Assembly (NCBI RefSeq): GCF_001750165.1
Contig: NZ_CP015411.1
Span: 3,634,501-3,698,500, forward strand
DNA: 64,000 nt
Direction: 5' to 3'
Source: Pseudoalteromonas luteoviolacea
GTDB lineage: Bacteria > Pseudomonadota > Gammaproteobacteria > Enterobacterales > Alteromonadaceae
The notes under the pieces are model-generated. The model made no database searches, was not told the origin of the DNA, and worked only from the letters and a program-made list of their open reading frames with translations. The stretch's first letter is position 1, and every line of letters starts with the position of its first letter. This document shows positions 1 through 8,634 of this stretch, one piece after another. The position numbers were made by a program, and so were the translations under genes.

Positions 1-3
1 ATC

Positions 4-31
4 AAAAAGCCAGCAACTTGCTGGCTTTTTT
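4..31. terminator. Bidirectional intrinsic terminator
   Basis: A perfect 13-base inverted repeat (AAAAAGCCAGCAA, one base, TTGCTGGCTTTTT) ends in a T run on the plus strand and has an A run at its start that serves the minus strand. It lies at the window edge, so the gene it ends, probably to the left, is not visible. From here to the first gene at 273 I see no coding sequence. Confidence 0.8.
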
Positions 32-272
32 GTCTTGCCACATTCTCTTTCACCTTTCTCAAGATTCTGACTAGACTAAGTAAATAAAACAAACAGTCAT
101 TCGACTAGGAACACTATCTCTTGAGCACTGCCTGTAAACATCAAGAGATGATATTAGCGTTATAAAGAAATTGTATCAGCGGTTTTAAATCAGCTATATC
201 TCGATTTATCATATTTTCCGCTCACATACCCAAACCGAAGTAACGCAGTTTATATGAATAGGATTTAGTCAC

Positions 273-1175
273 ATGAAATTTGTAATGAGCCTGATCATTG
301 GCTACTTCATTCTGTTTTCAGCAATTGCCAGTGCTAGCTTACAAGTTGGCTTTTTTAAGTCTGGTCAATATCAAATGATCATCGGAGAGCCACACAAAAA
401 TGGCTACTTATTTAGTAAAAACCCCACTAAAGAACAATTGCACCTTGTCACCCTAGACTGGCCACCGTATATCGGCGACCAACTCTGTAATAAAGGATGG
501 GTCTTTCAATTCACTATCTCACTATTAATCGATCAAGGTTATCCCGTTTATGTCGAGTTTTTACCTTGGGCTCGTGCGGTGAAGGCCGCCGAATCAGGCC
601 AAGCTGATATATTGTTCCCTGAATACTTTATTGAAGATGCTTCTCCTTCTGATAACTTCCCAGGTAAAACAAGAAGGGAATTATTGGCATTATCGAATGC
701 CTACCCTGGTGGTGAAATTGGTTTTCTTAAACGTCGAGGTGAGCGAGATAAATTTGAAGGCAACTTAAACGACCTTAAAGGCACCACGATTGGCGTTGTC
801 AGAGGATACCAAAATACGCCAGAGTTTGATGCTATGATGGACAATGACGAATTTGTGATTGTTAAAGCCGTCGATGATTTACAATTAGTTAAACTTTTAG
901 TCGGCAAACGGGTAGATCTGATCATCGGCGATCCAAAAGTATTGCGATTTACCGTCAGTTATTCAAACCTGTCTAAGTCTGAAAAAGTGACGCTGCTACG
1001 CGCACTTGAAGACGTTGAGCCTGCACTTCGATACAACAACCTGTTTTTTGCGTTAAGTAAAAAGAAACAAACTTGGCGCAGTGTTCTAAACGATATCAAC
1101 AAGGGGCTATACATCTTTAATAACAGCGGTGAAACCGAGCGTATTATTGAAATGGGCAGCTCAGAGTGCTACTAA
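273..1175 (+). CDS. Periplasmic solute-binding-like protein (SBP_bac_3 type)
   Basis: A 300-residue protein with an N-terminal signal peptide (hydrophobic residues about 4-20, small residues ASA before the mature part). The body has the layout of bacterial extracellular solute-binding family 3: a first-lobe segment around LDWPPYIGD, then FLPWARAVKAAESGQADIL, and a second-lobe restart at LKGTTIGVVRGY followed by GKRVDLIIGD. Such proteins bind amino acids or other small polar molecules in the periplasm. About 40 extra residues precede the first strand of the fold, which is unusual. No permease or ATPase gene is adjacent, so it may be an orphan binding or sensory protein. The ligand cannot be told from sequence. 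Confidence 0.8.
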   Translation: MKFVMSLIIGYFILFSAIASASLQVGFFKSGQYQMIIGEPHKNGYLFSKNPTKEQLHLVTLDWPPYIGDQLCNKGWVFQFTISLLIDQGYPVYVEFLPWARAVKAAESGQADILFPEYFIEDASPSDNFPGKTRRELLALSNAYPGGEIGFLKRRGERDKFEGNLNDLKGTTIGVVRGYQNTPEFDAMMDNDEFVIVKAVDDLQLVKLLVGKRVDLIIGDPKVLRFTVSYSNLSKSEKVTLLRALEDVEPALRYNNLFFALSKKKQTWRSVLNDINKGLYIFNNSGETERIIEMGSSECY

Positions 1176-1202
1176 CAAAAAAAGCGGCATACTGCCGCTT
1201 CA
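1176..1202 (-). terminator. Intrinsic terminator for queE
   Basis: AAGCGGCA and TGCCGCTT (1182-1200) form an 8-bp stem. On the minus strand it is followed by a run of seven T, which suits it to end queE transcription. It abuts the stop codon of the plus-strand gene ending at 1175 and has no plus-strand T run. Confidence 0.65.
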
Positions 1203-1263
1203 ATTGTTTGTTCAAGCCGATTAAATATATCCGCTATACATAGCCGAGGTACTCATCTTAGAA

Positions 1264-1929
1264 CTAGTTAATACCGATATATTTGTGTACCTGAATTGAT
1301 AGTCGCCAATTTTTCTTAACGCATGTATCTATGGCTAACTTAGTCGCCTTCGCCTTTTGGCTGATCGGCTGCAAATAAATCAACTTAGGTCTTACACCTG
1401 TTTGTTCAAACAAGACTTCAAGCTCATCAATGTGCTTTTGCATGGCAACTGGGTGTTTTATCTCATCCGCTCTTTGCATGGCCGATGTCAGTACGTCATA
1501 TCCACCACGCATATTAATCTTAGGTGAAACCGTCACCCAAGTTTCTTTCGGTACCAAAATTTCAAACGTGCCACTCGTCTCGACCTGTGTAGTGTATCCT
1601 GCCTCATGTAGTGAGTTACACAGATCATTCAAGTCATACATACAGGGCTCGCCACCTGTGATGACAATATGTTTAGCGGTATAGTTGCGCTCCTCGAAAA
1701 TAGCGATTATTTCTTGCGGTGTTGCATTGGCCCACCACTCTGAGTCAGCCTTTTTCTCAACTGTTTTATCCAAGCTTACCAAATATGTTGGGTTCACATC
1801 CCAAGTCTGCTTTGTATCACACCAAGCACAGCCCACAGGGCAACCTTGTAAGCGAACAAAAATAGAGGGGGTACCCGTAAAGCTTGCTTCACCTTGGATG
1901 GTTTCAAAAACTTCATTAATCTTGTACAA
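1264..1929 (-). CDS. queE: 7-carboxy-7-deazaguanine synthase QueE
   Basis: A radical-SAM enzyme that converts 6-carboxytetrahydropterin to 7-carboxy-7-deazaguanine, the second committed step toward preQ0 and queuosine. The 221-residue length fits the family. The cluster-binding cysteines are C30, C34 and C37 in the CxxxCxxC form GCPVGCAWC, and GGEP near residue 93 is the usual SAM-contact motif. The N-terminal NEVFETIQGE segment is also typical. The gene is divergent from queC (146 bp between starts), so two steps of one pathway share an intergenic control region. A terminator follows at 1176-1202. Confidence 0.95.
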   Translation of the reverse strand: MYKINEVFETIQGEASFTGTPSIFVRLQGCPVGCAWCDTKQTWDVNPTYLVSLDKTVEKKADSEWWANATPQEIIAIFEERNYTAKHIVITGGEPCMYDLNDLCNSLHEAGYTTQVETSGTFEILVPKETWVTVSPKINMRGGYDVLTSAMQRADEIKHPVAMQKHIDELEVLFEQTGVRPKLIYLQPISQKAKATKLAIDTCVKKNWRLSIQVHKYIGIN

Positions 1930-2023
1930 AACAGCTCCAAACTACTCAATATATTTTGCGAAAATAACCTGCTAAAATTGTCATTTTTTCAGCGGCCGTG
2001 TAGTATATCGCGCCCTGAAGCAA

Positions 2024-2067
2024 ACCTCTATTAAAATCGAGGCAAAACCTGAGGCATTTATCCGAGG
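2024..2067 (+). promoter_or_regulatory. queC leader with repeated GAGG elements
   Basis: Upstream of queC, CCTC (2025-2028) can pair with any of three GAGG copies at 2039, 2051 and 2064. The last copy is the queC Shine-Dalgarno, 8 nt before the ATG. Mutually exclusive hairpins that expose or hide the ribosome binding site can be drawn. I could not match the leader to a preQ1 riboswitch class, so this is only a candidate translational control element. Confidence 0.25.
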
Positions 2068-2075
2068 TATCTCTA

Positions 2076-2732
2076 ATGAGCGAAAAAGTCGTTGTTATCT
2101 ATTCTGGTGGCATGGATTCTTACACCGTGCTAAACAAAGCCCTACAAGAGGGTCATGAAGTCTATGCGCTGTCTTTCAACTATGGACAACGACATGTCAA
2201 AGAACTAGAAGTCGCTAAAAATGTCTGTGACAGTTTAAACGTAGCACATAAAATTGTTGATATATCCGCAATCAATCAGCTTCTTGCTGGTTCATCGCTA
2301 ACCGATGACATCGAAGTACCGGAAGGTCACTACGAAGAAGAAAGCATGAAGAGCACCATAGTGCCTAATCGCAATATGATTTTGCTTTCACTGGCAGTTG
2401 GCTATGCCGTCTCTTTAAAAGCCAATAAAGTATTTTATGGTGCACATTCAGGTGACCACGCTATCTATCCAGATTGTAGACCTGAGTTTGTGAAAAAAAT
2501 GGACGACGTATGCCGCATTGCCAATTATGATGAAGTCGCAATCGTATGCCCTTATTTAAATAACACCAAAATAGATATCTTAACCGACGGTCTAAAGATG
2601 GGCTTAGACTACAGCCATACATGGACCTGTTATAACGGCCGCGAAAAAGCCTGTGGTAAATGTGGTGCTTGCCAAGAGCGCTTGGAAGCATTTGAACTCA
2701 ACAATGCAACAGACCCGCTACCATACGAATAG
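2076..2732 (+). CDS. queC: 7-cyano-7-deazaguanine synthase QueC
   Basis: An ATP-dependent enzyme that converts 7-carboxy-7-deazaguanine and ammonia to preQ0, following QueE in queuosine synthesis. The PP-loop ATP-binding motif SGGMDS is at residues 10-15. The zinc site is C185, C193, C196 and C199 near the C-terminus (CGKCGAC). The 218-residue length is normal. The ATG has a GAGG ribosome binding site 8 nt upstream. It is divergently paired with queE; queD and queF are not in this window. Confidence 0.96.
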   Translation: MSEKVVVIYSGGMDSYTVLNKALQEGHEVYALSFNYGQRHVKELEVAKNVCDSLNVAHKIVDISAINQLLAGSSLTDDIEVPEGHYEEESMKSTIVPNRNMILLSLAVGYAVSLKANKVFYGAHSGDHAIYPDCRPEFVKKMDDVCRIANYDEVAIVCPYLNNTKIDILTDGLKMGLDYSHTWTCYNGREKACGKCGACQERLEAFELNNATDPLPYE

Positions 2733-2892
2733 TTCTGAATTTGCTATACCCTAATTCTTAATGGGTATAGCAAAACACCCCCTTTCCTTTCTTCTCTTTC
2801 ACTTTCTCTTACATTTAATCTGACACTTGTCACTATACTCAACACAAATATCAACTATGATTAAAGCAAATCAAGTTAAGGAGATTGGTCTT

Positions 2893-3123
2893 ATGTCTGG
2901 TACTACTATGGTATTTTTGATCGTGCTTGTAAGTGTAGGCTTCGGCGTAATAAGTGATTTATACAGTAAGTATTTACAAGCCAAAAAACAAAGCGGTATC
3001 AACAAGCAAGAAAGCGATCAGCTCAAAACGGAAATCGCGCATTTAAAAGAGCGTGTTGCAGTACTAGAAAGCATTGTAACGGACGAGGGCTATCAGGTAG
3101 ATAAAAAAATTAAAAGCCTTTAA
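2893..3123 (+). CDS. Small PspB-like membrane protein
   Basis: A 76-residue protein with one N-terminal membrane segment (about residues 5-22), then a charged heptad-like helix ending LKERVAVLESIV. This resembles the layout of phage-shock protein B: short transmembrane helix plus coiled coil with an LE(S/R)I-type end. No pspA or pspC lies nearby, so the resemblance is structural only. I chose the ATG at 2893 because AAGGAG lies 9 nt upstream; an in-frame start 22 codons earlier has no such site. It follows queC by 160 bp and ends at a hairpin. Confidence 0.6.
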   Translation: MSGTTMVFLIVLVSVGFGVISDLYSKYLQAKKQSGINKQESDQLKTEIAHLKERVAVLESIVTDEGYQVDKKIKSL

Positions 3124-3132
3124 TCCACAGTA

Positions 3133-3152
3133 CGCCAGCAATATTGCTGGCG
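3133..3152. terminator. Hairpin between convergent genes
   Basis: CGCCAGCAAT/ATTGCTGGCG is a perfect 20-base palindrome 10 nt after the PspB-like stop and just before the end of the convergent acyltransferase gene. Neither side has a clear T run, so it is a weak or factor-assisted terminator candidate. Confidence 0.4.
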
Positions 3153-3168
3153 CAATGTAAACACCGCT

Positions 3169-4341
3169 TTATTCTTTAGACAGGTTAGGTACACCAAAAA
3201 GTATTTTAACTGGACCAGAGCGCTTTATTATCTCAAACCCCACATAGCACCCCATTACCGTGAACAAAACAATCAGTATTCCTTCCCAAATGATTGAAAG
3301 ACTGTAGGGCTTAAGCCAAACAGCAGCAATCATAATGAATGTTTGGTGTAGTATATACCAAGGCAACATAGCCCCTGTTGCATACGCTAACTTACCACTA
3401 GGCTTATTCAAATACTTTGCACCGTAGCCAATCAGCATCAATATCCATGCCCAGTGATTGATACTGAATATCACGCCATACACGCTTTTTACCCATACAC
3501 TCTTATCAAAATACTGCGCAAGCCCATAGAAATACCCATGTTTATCAAAAATAATTAAGCTATATCCCAATAAGGCAAGTATCAACCAAGTATGCCGCTG
3601 CGCAATCACATTAGCTTTAAGTCGAGGCAATTGCGCAAAGCCGTATCCTGAAAAAAAGACGAAAAAGTACTTCCCATGATTATACCAGTCATCAAGCAAT
3701 GCATGTGTTGAAGGGAAATTAGCGCGCAGACTGATCCAGATACAAAAAGTAAAGCTGACCACAAGCACAAATACAAACGCTGGCGATAATCGTGTTACAT
3801 ATGACTGAAAGAAATGGTGAACGGGAAGCAGTTTAAAGATCAGTAACAAACAGACGCAATATGTCCATAAATAAGCTAAAAACCACAGGTGATTCCATGT
3901 TAATAACCCGATGATAGATTGATATTCAGGTAACAGTAACGTATTGGGGTTGATATACGCTAACCAAAACTCAATAAATGTCATATCTACCAGCCCCTTG
4001 CCAGACGCTTCTAGATACAATTGCGGCGCAACCACGATATACATGGAAAATACCAGCGGTATAAACAGGCGAATAAACTTCGCCTTGAATAAGGCCCAAG
4101 TAGACATCTTTTGTTCGCAGTAAGCAAATACAATCCCCGAAATAAAGAACAGTAAAGACATGCGCCAAGGGTTAGTTAGCAACATCACATCTTGTAATAA
4201 CACAGAAGTGTTCGCGCTTTTAATATGAAACGCCCACCCTTCTACATAATACATCCCGACATGATATAAAATGAGTACTGCAAACGCCCATGCTCTTACC
4301 CAGTCTAAATACCATTGCCGAGAAAAATTCGACTCAATCAT
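3169..4341 (-). CDS. Acyltransferase family 3 membrane protein
   Basis: A 390-residue integral membrane protein with about ten hydrophobic helices. The N-terminus has the acyltransferase-3 pattern DWVRAWAFAVLILYHVG, in which R16 and H27 correspond to the conserved Arg and His of this family (OafB, MdoC/OpgC, NodX). Such proteins transfer acyl groups, often acetyl or succinyl, onto extracytoplasmic carbohydrates. It is divergent from the LytTR regulator gene at 4459, with 117 bp between them, which hints at shared control. The substrate is unknown; the MdoC-like architecture suggests a periplasmic glucan or surface glycan. Confidence 0.85.
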   Translation of the reverse strand: MIESNFSRQWYLDWVRAWAFAVLILYHVGMYYVEGWAFHIKSANTSVLLQDVMLLTNPWRMSLLFFISGIVFAYCEQKMSTWALFKAKFIRLFIPLVFSMYIVVAPQLYLEASGKGLVDMTFIEFWLAYINPNTLLLPEYQSIIGLLTWNHLWFLAYLWTYCVCLLLIFKLLPVHHFFQSYVTRLSPAFVFVLVVSFTFCIWISLRANFPSTHALLDDWYNHGKYFFVFFSGYGFAQLPRLKANVIAQRHTWLILALLGYSLIIFDKHGYFYGLAQYFDKSVWVKSVYGVIFSINHWAWILMLIGYGAKYLNKPSGKLAYATGAMLPWYILHQTFIMIAAVWLKPYSLSIIWEGILIVLFTVMGCYVGFEIIKRSGPVKILFGVPNLSKE

Positions 4342-4458
4342 GCGTCCCCCGATTACATTAAGGTGTATATATGTTTAAATAATGCTCGAAGTAAATCATC
4401 TAGCTTATTGAAATGCATAAATATAGTGATAAGCGGTGGGGATCAGGGATAAGCTGGG

Positions 4459-5298
4459 ATGTCGATAACAAAAATCATAAAGCAACATACAACTTGGTGT
4501 GGTTATGCCGCCATTGTGCTCTATGTTTTGATTAACAACACCATCAATGCGTTCTCAAGTTGGACAGAACACAACAGAAATGGCTCACCAACCATCCAAC
4601 TCTGGGAGCCCTTTGTTTGGCAATACTCAAGCGCCCTGTCATTATTCTTATTGCTGCCCGCCCTATTTATTGTATTTAAGCGACTTCCTCCATGTGCGAA
4701 TGGGCTTTTGAACCAACTGATTATGCACATAGGTCTCTCTTTTTTATTTTCTACCTGTCATGTGCTGCTTATGGTCTTATACCGACACGGCGTATATGCC
4801 TTAGTGGGGAAAAACTATGACTTTGGAAATTACGCCACTGAGTTTTTTTACGAATATCGTAAAGATGCACTTACTTACATCAGTCTCCTAGCCTGTTACC
4901 ACTGCGCAAAATGGATAACTAGGACACGACTACACACTCTGGAACAGCAAGAAACCACAGTACCAATCACGCAATTTATCGTTAAAAAACAAGGTAGCGA
5001 ATACCAAGTCAAAGTAGCTGATATCGAGTGGTATGAAGCGTGTGGTAACTACGTTAATTTGCATAGCCGAGGCCGAGTTTACCCATTGAGACACACACTA
5101 AACCGCCTATGCTCCGAATTAGAAGATAGACATGTAACACGCGTCCATCGTAGTTTTGCTATCAATAACCAAGTCATCGAGTCGGTGCGCTATACATCTA
5201 GTGGCGATGGCGTCATCACCTTAATTTTAGGGGATGAAATTAATTTATCAAGACGATATAAGGAGGAATTTAGAAAAGCATACAAAGCAACTCTGTAG
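4459..5298 (+). CDS. LytTR-family regulator with membrane-embedded N-terminus
   Basis: The protein has 279 residues. The first 155 or so carry four hydrophobic segments (about 14-32, 55-75, 88-108, 130-148). The C-terminal 100 residues are a LytTR DNA-binding domain, beginning FIVKKQGSEYQVKVADIEW and including YVNLHS and the HRSFAINN segment typical of the fold. There is no receiver domain, so it is not a classical response regulator. The membrane part may sense a ligand or partner directly. It is divergent from the acyltransferase gene and upstream of a TonB-dependent receptor gene on the same strand; either could be its target, which is inference from position only. Confidence 0.85.
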   Translation: MSITKIIKQHTTWCGYAAIVLYVLINNTINAFSSWTEHNRNGSPTIQLWEPFVWQYSSALSLFLLLPALFIVFKRLPPCANGLLNQLIMHIGLSFLFSTCHVLLMVLYRHGVYALVGKNYDFGNYATEFFYEYRKDALTYISLLACYHCAKWITRTRLHTLEQQETTVPITQFIVKKQGSEYQVKVADIEWYEACGNYVNLHSRGRVYPLRHTLNRLCSELEDRHVTRVHRSFAINNQVIESVRYTSSGDGVITLILGDEINLSRRYKEEFRKAYKATL

Positions 5299-5398
5299 AA
5301 AAATAATACCATATTCCAAATATAAACAATCTGGGAAATGTTAAAATTAACCACAAAAGACACCAAACCATTTAATTTTATTAATTATTTGCAACCAA

Positions 5399-5414
5399 TT
5401 GGTAGCGCTATCTT
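5399..5414. promoter_or_regulatory. LacI-type operator candidate
   Basis: TTGGTAGCGCTATCTT is a near-palindrome centred on AGCGCT, the central core common in operators of LacI-family sugar repressors. It sits about 155 bp upstream of the TonB-dependent receptor start at 5570. No LacI-family gene is in the window. The assignment rests on the motif form alone. Confidence 0.3.
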
Positions 5415-5569
5415 TCTAAGAAAATAGCCAAAAGTTAGAAGTTATAAACTATAACAAAAATGAATTTAACGACGCATAAATTACTCTTTAGTATCCCCTC
5501 CTCTATAAAAGAATTAGTCTCATTCATTGAGCTTCTCAGAATACCGAAATCAACTCGCTAGGATATACA

Positions 5570-8089
5570 ATGTTAAAACCAAGCTTCTTGGCAGCGTCAG
5601 TTAGCCTGATATTAGCTTCTGCACCTGCTTTCACATTTAAGGCACACGCATCATCAAGCCAGTCTCCTGAGCTAAAGCCAGAAGTCATCGAAGTCACGGG
5701 TACCAGACGCAGCTTACGCAGCATAGCTGAAAGCACGGTACCAGTAGATATCATCAGCTTAGATGAAATTAACAGCTCTGGTCAGCTTGAATTAAGCCAA
5801 GTTTTGGCCACCCTAGTTCCTAGCTTTAACTTCCCTAATTCACAACTAGCAGATGGCACAGATCATGCCCGCCCAGCTGTTTTAAGAGGTTTGGCACCAG
5901 ATCATACGCTCGTACTGGTTAATGGTAAGCGTCGTCACTCAAGTGCCCTGTTGAATCTAAATGGTACCGTTGGCCGTGGCTCCTCTGCTGTTGATTTAAA
6001 TATGATCCCAACTGCGGCGATTAAGCGAATTGAAGTACTTAGAGATGGCGCTGCAGCACAGTACGGCTCGGATGCCATTGCTGGTGTCATTAATATTGTG
6101 TTAAAAGACGCCGACGAAGGCGGATCACTCAACTTTACCTATGGTAAATATGACACCCAAATGGCTGGGGCAAAGCAATTAGAGCGCGTATATCAAGGTG
6201 ATGATGGCGAGCTGGCATTTGACCTTGGTGAAGATCGCCGCATCAGCGACGGTAATACGAGTACTTTAAGTGGCAATATCGGTCTGCCTCTTGGTGATAA
6301 TGGATTTGTTCATTTAAGTGCTGAGATGCGTAACAAAGCGCCTTCTAACCGTTCTGGATTTGACCCACGCACGCAATATGCCAAAGACGATGCTGGTCAT
6401 TTTGACCCAAGAGAATTTGATGCCGAGCGATATAACCACAGGTTTGGTAAAGCGGATATAGAAGATGTCGCTTTCTTTTACAACGCAGGATATGACCTTA
6501 GCGATACATTATCGCTATACTCTTTTGGTAGCTACTCAGAACGCGAAGGTAACTCAGGCGGCTTCTTCCGTCGCCCACAAGATGGCAGAAACGTTGTTGA
6601 AATATACCCTAATGGATTTTTACCACAGATCACCACACAAGTAGACGACTTTGCAGTTGCAGCAGGTATCACATCGCATACAGCAGGTTGGGACTTGGAT
6701 AGCAGTATTAACTACGGCCGTAACCAATTTAGCTTTGGTGTAACAAACAGCTTAAATACATCAATGGGTGCACAAAGCCCAACAGACTTTGACAATGGTG
6801 ACTTAGTCTATGATCAATTAACACTAAACTTCGATGCTAAAAACAGCATTGATTTAGGCTTATATGAAGAAGTATTCATCACCGTAGGTGCTGAATATCG
6901 TAATGAGTCATACCAGATTAAAGCCGGAGAAGAGGCCTCCTACCTCACCGTTTTAGATGCGCAAGGTATCCCTGTTGCCGCAGGTGGCGCACAAGTTATG
7001 GCCGGCTTTTCACCGGCAAGCGCGGTTGATGAATCTCGTCACAATATTGCTGTATTCACAGAGCTTGATACCTATTTAACGGCAAAATGGAACCTTGTTG
7101 TTGCAGCACGCTTTGAAGATTACAGCGATTTTGGCTCTACATTGACTGGTAAACTTGCCACGCGTTATGAGTTTAATGACGCCCTATCATTTAGAGGGGC
7201 GATTAGCACTGGGTTTAGAGCACCTTCACTTGCACAATCGACATATAAGTCAGTCAGTACTGTATTCGAAAATGGCATACCAAATGAAGTGGGTTTATTT
7301 CCTGTAGATACACCAGCGGCACAGGCACTGGGTGCACGAGCACTTGATGCCGAAGAATCAATCAATTTCACAGCTGGTTTTATTTATACTTATGATGCTT
7401 TCAGCTTTACTGTCGATGCATATCGAATTGATATTGACGACCGCATTGTATTATCAGAAAACTTGAGCGGTGATGCTGTTGAAGACATTTTGAAAAGCGC
7501 GGGTGAGCATAATGTACAGCGTGTGAGATACTTTACCAATGCCATTGACTCTCGCACACAGGGTGTTGATATTGTCGCAACTTATAGCTTTGATTTAAGT
7601 GACTTAGGTGAACTGAGCTTAAGTGCTGCTTTGAACCTTAATGATACAGAAGTCACGCATGTTAAAGACAACCCAGCTGAACTAGAAGCCTTAGGCGATG
7701 AATATCAATACTTTGCTCGTAGAGAAATTGCTCGATTCGAAGATGGTACACCTAAAGACAAACTCAACCTAGTCGCAACATGGCAATATCACGATTGGAC
7801 TGCAATGTTAAAAGCGACACGTTATGGTGAAACAACAGATTCATCAAGCACCATTGAAAAAGACGAAGTGCTGGATGCAAAATGGATTACAGACTTAGAA
7901 GTGGCTTATCAAATGACTGAGCAATGGCGCGTCGCTGTTGGTGCAAACAATCTATTTGACCAATACCCACAAGATACTGTTGGTAATATCGGATTTAGTA
8001 ACTTTAATCAGATTTTCCCATATTCGGCATTCTCTGCTTATAATACCGATGGCCGATTTGTTTACGCAAAAGTATCATTTGACTTTTAA
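5570..8089 (+). CDS. TonB-dependent outer membrane receptor
   Basis: The protein has 839 residues with a signal peptide (about residues 1-27, ending AHA). A plug domain spans about 45-175, containing VIEVTGTRRS, ALLNLNGTVGRGSSAVDLN and IKRIEVLRDGAAAQYGSDA. A long beta-barrel follows, ending in the aromatic-rich YAKVSFDF typical of outer membrane proteins. These receptors import scarce ligands (siderophores, cobalamin, oligosaccharides) using energy from TonB-ExbBD. The plug is of a type widespread in Alteromonadales whose substrate is usually not known. A LacI-type operator candidate upstream would favour a carbohydrate, but that is weak. No other transport gene is adjacent. Confidence 0.93.
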   Translation: MLKPSFLAASVSLILASAPAFTFKAHASSSQSPELKPEVIEVTGTRRSLRSIAESTVPVDIISLDEINSSGQLELSQVLATLVPSFNFPNSQLADGTDHARPAVLRGLAPDHTLVLVNGKRRHSSALLNLNGTVGRGSSAVDLNMIPTAAIKRIEVLRDGAAAQYGSDAIAGVINIVLKDADEGGSLNFTYGKYDTQMAGAKQLERVYQGDDGELAFDLGEDRRISDGNTSTLSGNIGLPLGDNGFVHLSAEMRNKAPSNRSGFDPRTQYAKDDAGHFDPREFDAERYNHRFGKADIEDVAFFYNAGYDLSDTLSLYSFGSYSEREGNSGGFFRRPQDGRNVVEIYPNGFLPQITTQVDDFAVAAGITSHTAGWDLDSSINYGRNQFSFGVTNSLNTSMGAQSPTDFDNGDLVYDQLTLNFDAKNSIDLGLYEEVFITVGAEYRNESYQIKAGEEASYLTVLDAQGIPVAAGGAQVMAGFSPASAVDESRHNIAVFTELDTYLTAKWNLVVAARFEDYSDFGSTLTGKLATRYEFNDALSFRGAISTGFRAPSLAQSTYKSVSTVFENGIPNEVGLFPVDTPAAQALGARALDAEESINFTAGFIYTYDAFSFTVDAYRIDIDDRIVLSENLSGDAVEDILKSAGEHNVQRVRYFTNAIDSRTQGVDIVATYSFDLSDLGELSLSAALNLNDTEVTHVKDNPAELEALGDEYQYFARREIARFEDGTPKDKLNLVATWQYHDWTAMLKATRYGETTDSSSTIEKDEVLDAKWITDLEVAYQMTEQWRVAVGANNLFDQYPQDTVGNIGFSNFNQIFPYSAFSAYNTDGRFVYAKVSFDF

Positions 8090-8099
8090 TCGCCATAAA

Positions 8100-8129
8100 T
8101 TGTCGCCGGTATAAACATGCTGGCGACAA
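8100..8129 (+). terminator. Hairpin after TonB-dependent receptor gene
   Basis: TTGTCGCC and GGCGACAA form an 8-bp stem around a 14-nt loop, 10 nt after the receptor stop codon. It is followed by CTTTCGT rather than a clean T run, so it is a probable but weak terminator. Confidence 0.45.
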
Positions 8130-8347
8130 CTTTCGTAAAGTTTACACAGAAAATAATATCAATTTCCCCATCTGTATAAAAAACCCGCTTGCCTTTAGTT
8201 TAATTTATGTGCTAAAAATAAATTAATGCTAGTAATCTTAGTTATTAAATATAAAAAATCATAGTGAAATATCTAATTTTAAATATTTAGTACTTTGAAG
8301 TATAAGCATTAAAAAAAATCATATTAATCAAGAGAAGGACGCTTATT

Positions 8348-8536
8348 ATGAACTTAAAGCTAAATAAAAAAAGTATCAAAAAGCTAACCACTGACAAGCA
8401 TGCATTACCTAAAAACGCAACACCACAAATTGGTGGGGGTTTTGGCCTCAGTGTTGATGTTTGTAACACTGATGGTGTTTGCTGGACTCAACAAGGTCCT
8501 GGTAGACCATGTGAAATATACTCGCACGAGTGTTAA
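8348..8536 (+). CDS. RiPP/bacteriocin-like precursor peptide with GG leader
   Basis: A 62-residue peptide with two distinct halves. Residues 1-30 look like a leader: N-terminal LKLNKKSIKKL, which has the L-x-L-x-K-K pattern of many class I lanthipeptide-type and related leaders, then TPQIGGG, a double-glycine cleavage site at residues 29-31. The remaining 31 residues are a glycine-rich core with four cysteines (C39, C45, C55 and the C-terminal C62) plus Ser/Thr residues (S35, T41, T47, S59) that could be modified. A ribosome binding site (AGAAGGA) lies 8 nt before the ATG. No modification enzyme or peptidase-containing exporter is adjacent, so the product could be an unmodified disulfide peptide or be processed in trans. 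Confidence 0.7.
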   Translation: MNLKLNKKSIKKLTTDKHALPKNATPQIGGGFGLSVDVCNTDGVCWTQQGPGRPCEIYSHEC

Positions 8537-8552
8537 TCACATAATTAATATG

Positions 8553-8588
8553 TTGCGCGCAATTTTAAGCAAGCATTAAAGCGCGCAA
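8553..8588 (+). terminator. Hairpin after the GG-leader peptide gene
   Basis: TTGCGCGC (8553-8560) pairs with GCGCGCAA (8581-8588), with possible further pairing of TTTAA and TTAAA inside the loop. It lies 17 nt beyond the peptide stop codon and separates it from the convergent small gene at 8635. Confidence 0.5.
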
Positions 8589-8634
8589 TTATAACGTGGC
8601 TGATTAGAAATCAACTGATTAAGCTTTTTGATAA

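Noticed and set aside
1990..2075. preQ1 riboswitch before queC
   Set aside because: The required stem and A-rich pseudoknot tail could not be drawn; only simple GAGG/CCTC pairings are present.
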